Source: AC-51 sp963749895 | Lineage (GTDB): Bacteria > Actinomycetota > UBA4738 > HRBIN12 | Direction: 5' to 3' | DNA length: 64,000 bases | Assembly: GCA_963749895.1 (NCBI GenBank) | Contig: CAVVOG010000001.1 | Coordinates: forward strand, 186,001 to 250,000 | Shown: positions 8,721-16,843 of the stretch, one piece after another | Layout: each line of letters starts with the position of its first letter | How positions within the stretch are numbered: the first letter of the stretch is position 1 | Notes under the pieces: model-generated | The model's input: only the letters and a program-made list of their open reading frames with translations | The model's database searches: none | What the model was told of the DNA's origin: nothing | Translations under genes and position numbers: made by a program

Positions 8721-9380
8721 ATGCCACAGCGGACGCGGGAGCGACTCAGCCGTGAACGGGTCGTCGAGGCGGCGATCCAGGTGATGGACGCCGAAGGCCT
8801 CGAGGCCGTGTCGATGCGTCGCGTCGCCCGTGAGGTCGGCGTCGAGGCGATGTCGCTGTACCACCACGTCCGCGACAAGGACGACCTCCTCGACGCGATG
8901 GCGATCGCGATCATGCGCGGGTTCGACGCTCCCGCCGAGAACGGGGACTGGGCCGACTACGGCCGCGAGGTCGCCCGCGCCTGGCGACGGCTCCTGAAGG
9001 TCCATCCGAACGCGATCGCCCTGTTCGCCGAGCGCCACCGCCCGCTCGACGACGTCGAGGCACTCCGCCCGATGGAGGTGGCCCTCCGTGCCCTCGGCGA
9101 GGCCGGCCTCTCGCATGCGGACGCGGTTCAGGCGTTCCACGCGATCGGCGGCTACATCTTCGGCTTCGTCGCGATGGAGATGGGCGGTCTGTTCGGACCT
9201 GGCGCCGGTGCCGGTACCGACCCGGACACCTTCGCCGCGGGCGTCGCCCTCGAGACGCTCCCGTGCGTCGCGGCGGCTCTGCCGTACCTCGTGCGGTGCG
9301 ACTTCGATCAGCAGTTCGAGTTCGGTCTCGATCTGATGATCGAGGGGCTCCGGGCGAAGGTCGCCGCGCCGATCGACTGA
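8721..9380 (+). CDS. TetR/AcrR family transcriptional regulator
   Basis: A 219-residue repressor-type regulator. The N-terminal helix-turn-helix covers about residues 10-55 (VVEAAIQVMDAEGLEAVSMR, then SLYHHVRDKDDLLDAMA), the classic TetR signature. The C-terminal ligand and dimer domain resembles TetR_C members, with an FxAxGGYIFGFVAMEM helix. ATG at 8721 is preceded by GGAG at 8711-8714. It is divergent from the MMPL exporter, and the space between them holds three related half-sites, so local control of itself and the pump is likely. The ligand is unknown. Confidence 0.92.
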   Translation: MPQRTRERLSRERVVEAAIQVMDAEGLEAVSMRRVAREVGVEAMSLYHHVRDKDDLLDAMAIAIMRGFDAPAENGDWADYGREVARAWRRLLKVHPNAIALFAERHRPLDDVEALRPMEVALRALGEAGLSHADAVQAFHAIGGYIFGFVAMEMGGLFGPGAGAGTDPDTFAAGVALETLPCVAAALPYLVRCDFDQQFEFGLDLMIEGLRAKVAAPID

Positions 9381-9389
9381 CCCCGAGCC

Positions 9390-10571
9390 TCAGACCAGCC
9401 CGAGTTCCTCCCCGACCAGCTCGAAGGTCGCCAGGGCTTCCTCCAGGTCCGCCTCGGTGTGGTCCGCCGTGACGATCGTGCGGACGCGAGCCTTCCCGTG
9501 CGCCACCGTGGGGAACACGATCGCGGGACAGAACACGCCCTCCTCGAACAACCGACGCGCGAACTCCTGGGTCCGCTCGGCCTCTCCCGTGATCACGGGC
9601 GTGATCGGCGTCTCGGAGTCGCCCGTGTCGAACCCGAGCGCGTGGAGCCCCCGCTTGAACCGAGCGGTGTTCGACCACAGGCGCTCGAGCCGGTCGGGCT
9701 CGTCGCGGATGATGTCGAGCGCCTCGAGGCAGGCGGCCACGACCGCCGGAGGGGCACTCGTCGAGAACAGGTAGGGGCGGCCACGGTTCTGCAGCCACTC
9801 GATCAGGTGCGGCGCTCCGGCGATGAACCCACCGAGCACGCCGATCGCCTTCGACAGGGTCCCGACCTGGACGTCGACCCGACCGTGGAGACCGAAGTGG
9901 TCGACCGTGCCGGCGCCGCCCGTGCCGAGGACCCCCGAGGCATGCGCGTCGTCGACCATCATGACGGCGCCGCGGCGCTCGGCGACCTCGACCAGGTCCG
10001 GGAGCGGCGCGATGTCGCCGTCCATCGAGAAGACCCCGTCGGTGATCAGCAGCTGCCGACGCCCCCGCGCGGCCGTCTCCTCCAGGAGCCGGTCGGCGTG
10101 CTCGGCGTCGCGGTGGTCGAAGACCTTGATCTCGGCCTTCGACAGGCGAGCGCCGTCGATGATCGAGGCATGGTTCAACCGGTCGCTCACGATCACGTCC
10201 TCCGAGGTGAGGATCGCCGCCACCGTGCCGGCGTTCGCCGTGAACCCCGACTGGAACATCAGCGCGGCCTCGGCGTGCTTGAAGGCGGCGAACCGCTCCT
10301 CGAGCACCCGGTGCATGTCCATCGACCCGGCGATCGTGCGGACGGCGCCACTGCCGGCCCCCAGCTCCTTCGCGGCTCGCGCGGCGGCCTCGTTCATCCG
10401 CGGGTGGTTGGCGAGGCCCAGGTAGTTGTTCGAGGCGAGGTTGATCACCGGCCGGCCGTCGAAGACCGCGCGAGCCCCGGTCGGTCCCGACAGCGTTCGG
10501 GGGTGCAGGAGCAGCCCGTCGGCCTCGAGCCCGGCCAGCTCGTCCTTCAGGTAGTCGAGCGCGGAGCCCAT
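9390..10571 (-). CDS. kbl: Glycine C-acetyltransferase (2-amino-3-ketobutyrate CoA ligase)
   Basis: A 393-residue PLP enzyme of the alpha-oxoamine synthase family, second step of threonine breakdown: 2-amino-3-ketobutyrate plus CoA gives glycine and acetyl-CoA. Seen are the N-terminal LASNNYLGLANHP, the GAGSGAVRTIAGS phosphate and substrate loop, the DDAHASG motif with the PLP-contacting Asp and His, and the Schiff-base lysine in GTLSKAIG. ATG at 10571 follows an AGGAGG ribosome binding site, so I reject the ATG six codons upstream. The family also includes BioF, but a threonine dehydrogenase gene lies just upstream on the same strand, which favours Kbl. Confidence 0.88.
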   Translation of the reverse strand: MGSALDYLKDELAGLEADGLLLHPRTLSGPTGARAVFDGRPVINLASNNYLGLANHPRMNEAAARAAKELGAGSGAVRTIAGSMDMHRVLEERFAAFKHAEAALMFQSGFTANAGTVAAILTSEDVIVSDRLNHASIIDGARLSKAEIKVFDHRDAEHADRLLEETAARGRRQLLITDGVFSMDGDIAPLPDLVEVAERRGAVMMVDDAHASGVLGTGGAGTVDHFGLHGRVDVQVGTLSKAIGVLGGFIAGAPHLIEWLQNRGRPYLFSTSAPPAVVAACLEALDIIRDEPDRLERLWSNTARFKRGLHALGFDTGDSETPITPVITGEAERTQEFARRLFEEGVFCPAIVFPTVAHGKARVRTIVTADHTEADLEEALATFELVGEELGLV

Positions 10572-10637
10572 GTCTCTCCTCCTCGTCACCGATCCGTCCC
10601 CACGCTACCTCCCCGCGCGTCCCCGTAGGATGGCCCC

Positions 10638-11084
10638 GTGGAGGTCCATGCGTTCCTCGCCGATGCGGTCCAAGCGTCCGGCGGCAAGTTGCACGCTCTC
10701 GGCGTCGGTTGGCGGGTGCTGCGAGCGGCCTCGTTCCCGGCACGCCATGACCGCGTGGGGATCGGGGTGATCGTGCGGACCTCGGGCGCTGAGGCAGGCA
10801 ACCACCGCCTCACGATCGGTCTGGCCGGTCCGGCGGGGCCGATCGCCTTCGGACGAGGATCGGACGGGACGCCGCGAGCGAGCGTCGACGCGACGTTCGC
10901 GACGCCACCCGGTGACGGGAGCGCGACCCTGGCGATGAACCTCGACGGCCTCGTGTTCGAGCACGAGGGCGATCACGCGTTCGTGCTCGAGATCGACGGC
11001 CACGAACGGATACGCCTCCCGTTCCGTGTCCAGACGACGCCCGAGCCGCCTCCGGCTGAGGTCCGCACCGGCGTCTACCTCTAG
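10638..11084 (+). CDS. DUF6941 family protein
   Basis: A 148-residue protein without membrane segments. The opening MEVHAFLADAVQASGGKLHALG and the later I-G-x-IVRTS and F-x-L-xIDG strands match the all-beta DUF6941 family, whose function is unknown. The GTG at 10638 follows a TAGGAT box (10626-10631) by six bases, indicating a leaderless transcript. It sits on the opposite strand between kbl and tdh, and its stop codon overlaps that of tdh. There is no sign that it takes part in threonine metabolism. Confidence 0.75.
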   Translation: MEVHAFLADAVQASGGKLHALGVGWRVLRAASFPARHDRVGIGVIVRTSGAEAGNHRLTIGLAGPAGPIAFGRGSDGTPRASVDATFATPPGDGSATLAMNLDGLVFEHEGDHAFVLEIDGHERIRLPFRVQTTPEPPPAEVRTGVYL

Positions 11085-12161
11085 CCGGTCGTCGGTTCAC
11101 CGCCCGGCAGCAGGATCACCTTGCCGGCGCGACCCGAGGCGGTCGTCGCGAAGGCATCCTCGAAGCGATCGAGGCCGAACCGGTGGGTGATCACCGGTGA
11201 GACGTCGACGCGCCCCGTGGACAGCAGCGTCGTCGTCTGCTGCCACGTCCGGAACATCTCGCGCCCGGTGATCCCCTGCAGTCGCGCCTCCTTGAAGATC
11301 ACCTGGTCGTTCAGATCCAGCGTCACGGCACCGTCGGGGAGCCCGAGCAGGGACATCCGGCCGCCGCGCGCGAGCATCCGGGTCCCTTGGTCGATCGCGC
11401 GCGCGTTGCCGCTCATCTCCAGCACGACCTCGGCCCCCTGGCCGTTCGTCGCCTCCACGACGGCCGCGACCGGGTCCTCGGCGATCGGGTCCACGAGCAG
11501 GTCCGCTCCCATCGTGGCCGCCATCGCACGTCTGTGCTCGTTCGGTTCGATCGCGATCACCTTCCACGCGCCGAGCGAGCGGACCACGCCGACGGCGAAC
11601 AGCCCGATCGGACCGCACCCGATCACCGCGACCGGATTCGTCGCGATGTCCTCGCCGCCGCCGGTCCCGAAGGTCGCGTGCACGGCGTTGCCGAACGGCT
11701 CCATGATCGAGGCGGCGTCGGGATCGATCCCGGTCGCGACCGGCCAGGCGTTGCGGGCGGGGAGTACGAGGAACTCCGCGAACGCACCGTCGGTGTCCAC
11801 GCCCAGGATCGTCAGACGCTCGCAGATGTGCTCGCGTCCGGTCCGGCACGTCGAGCACTGCCCGCACCCGATGTGGGTCTCCGCGGCCACGAACGTGCCC
11901 GGCTCCAAGTGATGCACCTCGGGCCCGACGGCCTCGACCGTGCCTGCGACCTCGTGTCCGAACGTCATCGGAACGCGGTCGATCCGTCCGTCCGCCCATT
12001 CGTTCCACTCGAAGATGTGCAGGTCGGTGCCGCAGATCGAGGCGGCATGGACGCGAACGAGCACCTCCCCTTCTCCGGGCGTCGGGACGGCGATCTCCTG
12101 CAGCGTCGCGCCCGGGACCGCGCTCGGTCTTGCGCAGGGCTCGCATCGTCGCGGGGGGCAT
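11081..12161 (-). pseudogene. tdh: L-threonine 3-dehydrogenase, frameshifted near its 5' end
   Basis: A zinc-dependent medium-chain dehydrogenase that would oxidise L-threonine to 2-amino-3-ketobutyrate, feeding kbl. The N-terminus MPPATMRALRKTERGPG is in one frame and the rest, from ATLQEIAVP, in another. One extra base around 12108-12113 explains the shift. Downstream all family features are intact: SICGTDLHIFEWN with the catalytic-zinc Cys, FGHEVAG, the structural-zinc cysteines in GCGQCSTCRTGREHIC, and the NAD loop GCGPIGLFAVG. A TAGGCT box (complement of 12168-12173) lies six bases before the start. With kbl immediately downstream the pathway is complete, so a sequence error is as likely as decay. 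Confidence 0.85.
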
Positions 12162-12297
12162 GACGCAAGCCTACCGTTCGCCTTGCCCGCGAGGTGTCCT
12201 GCGCTCGGCAGGCTCCGCATGGAGAAGCGTTTCACCCGTTCAAGCCGCCGGTGAGGGCAACCGATAGGTCCCTCGAGAGCCCGTCCGAGGGAGCCAC

Positions 12298-14538
12298 GTG
12301 AGCCTGCCCGAACACGAACCCGGTTCCGCCGAACGACCGACGCCCTCCCCGGACGCCGGCTACTTCGGCGGGTCCCGCTCCGGAGACGACCAAGCGGAGC
12401 GGCTGCGCGAGCTCGAGTCGCGCTACCGCGGCGTGATCGACCACCTCCCCGCGGTGATCTACGTCGACGGCGTCGCCGACGGCGCCACGATGGTGGACGT
12501 GAGCCCGGGGATCCGCGACCTCCTCGGGATCGAGCCTCAGGAGTGGATCGAGCACTACCATGGGGTGGGAGGACCGCATCCACCCGGACGACCGCGAGCG
12601 GGTGATCGCGGCGAGCGACCGCTCCGTCGCCACGGGCGAGCCGTTCAGCGTCGAGTACCGGGCCTTGCACGCCGACGGTCACGTCGTGTGGATCAAGGAG
12701 GATTCGGTCCTGATCCACGACGAGGACGGCAACCCGATGCACTGGCTCGGCGTGATGCTGGACGTGACCGAGCTCGTCACGGACGCAGCAGAACCTGCGC
12801 GAGGTGCGAACGACCTACGGCGCGCTCGTGGAGCAGATCCCGGCGATCGTGTACCAGGACCTGGCCGACGAGTCGTGGACGACCGCCTACGTGAGCCCGC
12901 AGATCCGCGAGATCTTGGGCGTCGATCCGTCCGAATGGACCGGCGAGAGCAAGCTCTGGCTGGAGATGCTCCACCCCGACGATCGCCAGCGCGCCGTCGA
13001 CGAGGTCGATCGCGGCATCGCCTCCGGCGAGCCGTACGCGGTCGAGTACCGGATGGTCGCCCGCGGGACGGCCGAACCGTGTGGTTCCGGGACAACGCGA
13101 CGGTGCTCCACGACGACGACGGCACCCCCACGATGATCCAAGGGGTGATGCTCGACATCACCGAGCGCCGGGACGCGGAGGAGCGCCTGGCGTTCCTCGC
13201 GTACCACGATCACCTGACCGGCCTTCCGAACAAGGCGATGTTCGACGAACTGCTGGAGCTGTCCCTCGCGCGCGCGTCCCGCCACCGGATGGGGTGCGCG
13301 GTGCTCGCGGTCGACGTCGACAACTTCAAGCTCGTGAACGACTCGCTCGGCCACGAGGCCGGCGATCGACTGATCTCCCTGCTCGCGGAGCGGATCCGCG
13401 AGGCGACGCGCGAGACCGACCTCGTCGCACGTCAGGGCGGCGACGAGTTCCTGCTCCTGCTGAGCGACCTCGAACGGACGAGCCCGGTGAGCGACGGCGA
13501 CGGGGCGACGATCGTCGCCGAGTCGGTCGCGAACCGCGTGCTCCGTGCGCTGCACGACCCGTTCACGATCGACGGGACCGAGCTCTACGTCTCGGCGTCG
13601 ATCGGGATCAGCGTCTATCCAGGAGACGCCGACGACGCGGGGCAGCTCCTGCGCAACGCCGACGCAGCGATGTTCAGGGCGAAGGCCGCCGGCCCCGGCG
13701 CCTACGTGATCCACCAGGTCGACGACGCCGACGCCCTCACGAAGCTCTCGTTGTCGACACGGCTCCGCAAGGCGGTCGAGCAGAAGGTCGTGGACGCTGC
13801 ACTACCAGCCGCTCGTCGACCTCCTGTCCGGCGAGATGGTCGGTGTCGAGGCGTTGATCCGCTGGCCCGACCCGAACGGCGGCCTCGTGCCGCCCGGCGA
13901 GTTCATCCCGCTCGCCGAGGAGATGGGGCTGATCGAGGCGATCGGTGACTGGGTCGTCGAGGAGATCTGTCGTCAAGACGCCGCCTGGCGAGCCGACGGG
14001 CTGACGCGTCGACATCGGGTTCAACCTCTCACCGCGGGAGCTGTGGCAGATGGATCCGGTCGAACGCATCGTGGACCGCATCACGCGCGCTGGGATGGAG
14101 CCAGGACGCGTCACGATCGAGATCACGGAATCGACGGCGATGAACGACCCCGACCGGATCGTCGACCTGCTCCATCGGTTCCACGACGCGGGGCTGCGGT
14201 TGGCGATCGACGACTTCGGGACGGGGTACTCGTCCCTGTCGCGTCTTCGCTACATGCCGGTCGAGATCTTGAAGATCGACCGGACGTTCGTCCGCGAGGT
14301 CCACTCCGACCCCCAGAGCGCCAGCATGGTCTCGGCGATCATCGCGCTGGCATCGAACCTCGGGATGGAGTCCCTCGCCGAAGGCATCGAGACCGAGGCG
14401 GAGTGGCGGTTCCTCGCCGACCGCGGGTGCCCCCTCGGCCAGGGCTACTTCTTCTCGCGGCCGGTCGCCCCCGAGGAGATCCTCGCCCAGCACCGGAGGG
14501 CGGGACTCACGATCGTCGACGGCGGGCTCGCCGGCTGA
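12298..14538 (+). pseudogene. PAS-PAS-GGDEF-EAL c-di-GMP protein broken by five indels
   Basis: The order is two PAS sensor domains (about 12420-12770 and 12800-13170), a GGDEF cyclase domain (13190-13730, with intact GGDEF at about 13438 and an RETD inhibitory site just before it), and an EAL phosphodiesterase domain (13800-14500, with EALIRW, DDFGTGYSS, KIDRTF and EGIET). It would make or destroy cyclic di-GMP. The frame shifts five times: extra bases near 12563, 12787, 13785 and 14007, and a missing base near 13065. The net effect returns to the original frame and no domain is lost. The GTG at 12298 follows GAGGGAG. An intact paralogue lies at 18683-20950. Confidence 0.85.
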
Positions 14539-14544
14539 GGCCGG

Positions 14545-15747
14545 TCAGCGACGCCGGTTCGGACGCTTCAGGCTGCTGCGCCCCCTGGGGCCACCGCTGA
14601 AGAGCACCCGAGGCGGCGCGACCTTCATCCCCTCCTGCTCGAACTCCTCGTGGAGATCGAGCCTGGCGGCCATCCGTGAGACGTCGCCTTGCTGGTCCGG
14701 GGTGACCAGGGTGACGCTCGTGCCCGTCCGCCCGGCGCGCGCCGTACGTCCCACCCGATGCACGTAGCCCTTGTCGTCCAGCGGCGGGTCGTAGTTCACG
14801 ACGAGCGTGATGTCGTCGAGGTCGAGTCCGCGCGCGGCGACGTCGGTCGCCACGAGGATCCCGACGTGTCCGGACGCGAACCGCTTGAGCGCCCGGTCAC
14901 GAGCTTCCTGGCGCATGTCGCCGTGGAGCGCGAGCGCGGGCACGTCCTTCCCCTTCAGCTGTCGGGCGAGCGAGTCGACCATCCGCTTCGTGTTCACGAA
15001 CACGAGCGTGAGCCCCTCTTCGGCCATCGACAGCTCGACGAGCTTGTCGAGCTTGTCGTGCGAGGGGACCGGGACGAAACGATGGTCCGCGTCGTCGACC
15101 AGCAGTCCATCGTCGTCGCCGCGCACCTCGTGGCGGACGGGGTCGCGCGTGTAGACCTCGGCGATCCGACCGACCGCGCCATCGAGCGTGGCCGAGAAGA
15201 ACATCGTCTGACGCTCGCGCGGGATGTGCCGGACGATCCGGTCGACCTGGGGCTGGAACCCCATGTCGAGCATCCGGTCGGCCTCATCCAACACGAGGAT
15301 CGTGATGCCCGATAGGTCCACGAGCTTGCGCTCCCGGAGGTCGTCGAGCCGGCCGGGGGTCGCGATCAGCACGTCCGCGGAACCAACGCCCTTGGCCTGC
15401 TCCCGCACGTTCGTACCCCCGTAGACGGCCTTGACGCTCAACCCCTTCACCCTGGCGATGTCCACGAACTCGTCGGTGACCTGCTGGGCCAGCTCGCGGG
15501 TGGGGACCAGGACCAGCGCGTTCGGCTTCGGTGACGATGCGGGATCGAGCTGCTCGACGATCGGCAGGGCGAAGCCCAGGGTCTTCCCGGAACCGGTCTT
15601 CGACTTCGCGAGCGTGTCGCGTCCGGAGGAAGCGTCGTGCATCACCATCGCCTGGATCGGGAACGGCAAGGTGATCCCACGCGCCGCCAGCACGTCGACG
15701 ACCGGCTGCGAGACCCCGAGGTCTCGGAAGCTGGTCGGTGCATCCAC
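14545..15747 (-). CDS. DEAD-box RNA helicase
   Basis: A 400-residue ATP-dependent RNA helicase. All core motifs are present in order: Q-motif FRDLGVSQ...PFPIQ, Walker A AKSKTGSGKT, PTRELAQQ, GG, TPGRLDDL, DEAD, SAT, the second-domain VFVNTK, GDM, ATDVAARGLD and the arginine-finger HRVGRTARAGR. The tail is short and basic (SSLKRPNRRR). It belongs to the RhlE/CsdA-like group that remodels structured RNA and ribosome precursors. A TAGCCT box lies about ten bases before the ATG on the minus strand. Neighbouring genes give no functional hint. Confidence 0.92.
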   Translation of the reverse strand: MDAPTSFRDLGVSQPVVDVLAARGITLPFPIQAMVMHDASSGRDTLAKSKTGSGKTLGFALPIVEQLDPASSPKPNALVLVPTRELAQQVTDEFVDIARVKGLSVKAVYGGTNVREQAKGVGSADVLIATPGRLDDLRERKLVDLSGITILVLDEADRMLDMGFQPQVDRIVRHIPRERQTMFFSATLDGAVGRIAEVYTRDPVRHEVRGDDDGLLVDDADHRFVPVPSHDKLDKLVELSMAEEGLTLVFVNTKRMVDSLARQLKGKDVPALALHGDMRQEARDRALKRFASGHVGILVATDVAARGLDLDDITLVVNYDPPLDDKGYVHRVGRTARAGRTGTSVTLVTPDQQGDVSRMAARLDLHEEFEQEGMKVAPPRVLFSGGPRGRSSLKRPNRRR

Positions 15748-15769
15748 ACCACCAGGCTACCGCGCGCGG

Positions 15770-16744
15770 CTAGAGGGCGAGCGCCCCGTCGAGCGATCCG
15801 ACGAGATGGGTCACGATCAACAGCTGCGCCAGAGCCAACGACTCGCTACGTGCCTCGGGCTGTCCAGGGCGCCGGACGATCCCCAGCCGGTCCCGCTGAA
15901 GGCGTTCGTCCGGGTGGAGCGTGGCCCAGAGCGCCTCCTCCAGCTCGGCACCCACCTCGGGCGGACAGTCACCGTCGATGTCCAGGACGCTGAGCGGCCC
16001 GCGACGATCGGTCCGGGTGCTCCAGCGCACCGGCTCGACCCCCTTCACGCGATATTCGCCCAAGAGCTGCCGGAGCGTTGGGTACGGCAGGGTCGGACGG
16101 ACCATCAACCGGGCGGAGAGCCGCTCGTCCGTCCGTACCCCTCGCCTGCGGTGGAACCGGACGATCACGTCCGCGTGGTCGCGTTGCGGGCGGACGTGCT
16201 GCGCCGCGTCCGCCTCGCGCCGCTGCACCTCCGCGACCACGTCCTTCGGTGCGTAGCCACGCTCGAACACGTCACGCTCGAGCTTCCACCGGCGCCGCAG
16301 CGTCTCGTCCGGCTCGAGGAACACGGCCACGTCGATCGCCTCACGGACCCCGCGATCGGCCAGCGGTAGCAGCCCCTCGACGATCACGATCTCCCTGGGT
16401 CCCACCCGTTCGTCGGGTCCGAACCTGCCGGTGCGGTGGTCGTAGGTCGGCTTCGATACGGGCCTTCCCGCGCCCAGAGCGCGCAGATGCTCGGCCATCA
16501 GGTCGATCCGGTTGGCCTGGGGCGACAGCGGCGTGATACCGAGCACCGCCCGCTCGGCGCGGTCATGCCGGTGGTAGTCGTCCGCACACACGCGGACGAC
16601 CCGCTCGCGACCGAGGATGAACTCGATCCCTCGCGAGAGCGTGCTCTTGCCCGAGGAGCTGTCTCCGGCCAGGGCGAGCAGGAGCGCGCGGCGGCCTTCG
16701 ACCGCCGCGCGCAGGCCGACATGAGAGGACCCGGAACCGTGCAT
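15770..16744 (-). CDS. Phosphoribulokinase-like P-loop kinase
   Basis: A 324-residue kinase of the phosphoribulokinase/uridine kinase family. The Walker A loop GDSSSGKST is at about residues 27-35. It is followed by CADDYHRHDR, the Asp-His substrate region, then KPTYDHRTGRF and the IVIVEGLLPL strand, all closer to plant and cyanobacterial phosphoribulokinase than to uridine kinase. The product would be ribulose-1,5-bisphosphate. No RuBisCO is visible in the window, so a role outside carbon fixation is possible. It diverges from a transketolase. The ATG at 16744 is preceded by a perfect palindrome that contains its -10 box; the ATG nine codons upstream would lie inside that palindrome. Confidence 0.8.
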   Translation of the reverse strand: MHGSGSSHVGLRAAVEGRRALLLALAGDSSSGKSTLSRGIEFILGRERVVRVCADDYHRHDRAERAVLGITPLSPQANRIDLMAEHLRALGAGRPVSKPTYDHRTGRFGPDERVGPREIVIVEGLLPLADRGVREAIDVAVFLEPDETLRRRWKLERDVFERGYAPKDVVAEVQRREADAAQHVRPQRDHADVIVRFHRRRGVRTDERLSARLMVRPTLPYPTLRQLLGEYRVKGVEPVRWSTRTDRRGPLSVLDIDGDCPPEVGAELEEALWATLHPDERLQRDRLGIVRRPGQPEARSESLALAQLLIVTHLVGSLDGALAL

Positions 16745-16773
16745 GGGTGCCCGCGAGCCTAGCGCGGGCACCC
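16745..16773 (-). promoter_or_regulatory. Palindromic operator over the kinase promoter
   Basis: A perfect 11-base inverted repeat: GGGTGCCCGCG at 16745-16755 and CGCGGGCACCC at 16763-16773, with a seven-base centre AGCCTAG. On the minus strand the centre reads TAGGCT, a -10 box of the type used throughout this window, 11 bases before the kinase ATG. A dimeric repressor bound here would block the promoter directly. The transketolase probably uses a separate TACCCT box at 16809-16814. Confidence 0.6.
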
Positions 16774-16843
16774 CTTCCGACGGGAGCCCGGGAGTGGTCC
16801 GAGGGCGGTACCCTGACGCCGGTCACGAGCAGGGGAGAACAGG

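Noticed and set aside
6798..9380. An 860-residue open frame on the plus strand across the MMPL gene
   Set aside because: Its first 650 codons are the antisense of the MMPL gene with low-complexity, His/Asp/Arg-rich translation. Only the last 219 codons, the TetR regulator from ATG 8721, are real.
12298..14538. Programmed frameshifting in the GGDEF-EAL gene
   Set aside because: Five sites of different sequence, four plus-one-like and one minus-one-like, without slippery motifs or stimulatory structures, do not resemble programmed events. Indels in the sequence or genome are simpler.
15770..16744. Uridine kinase as the identity of the P-loop kinase
   Set aside because: The DDYHRHDR, KPTYDHRTG and GLLPL segments and the 324-residue length fit phosphoribulokinase better than the roughly 210-residue uridine kinases.
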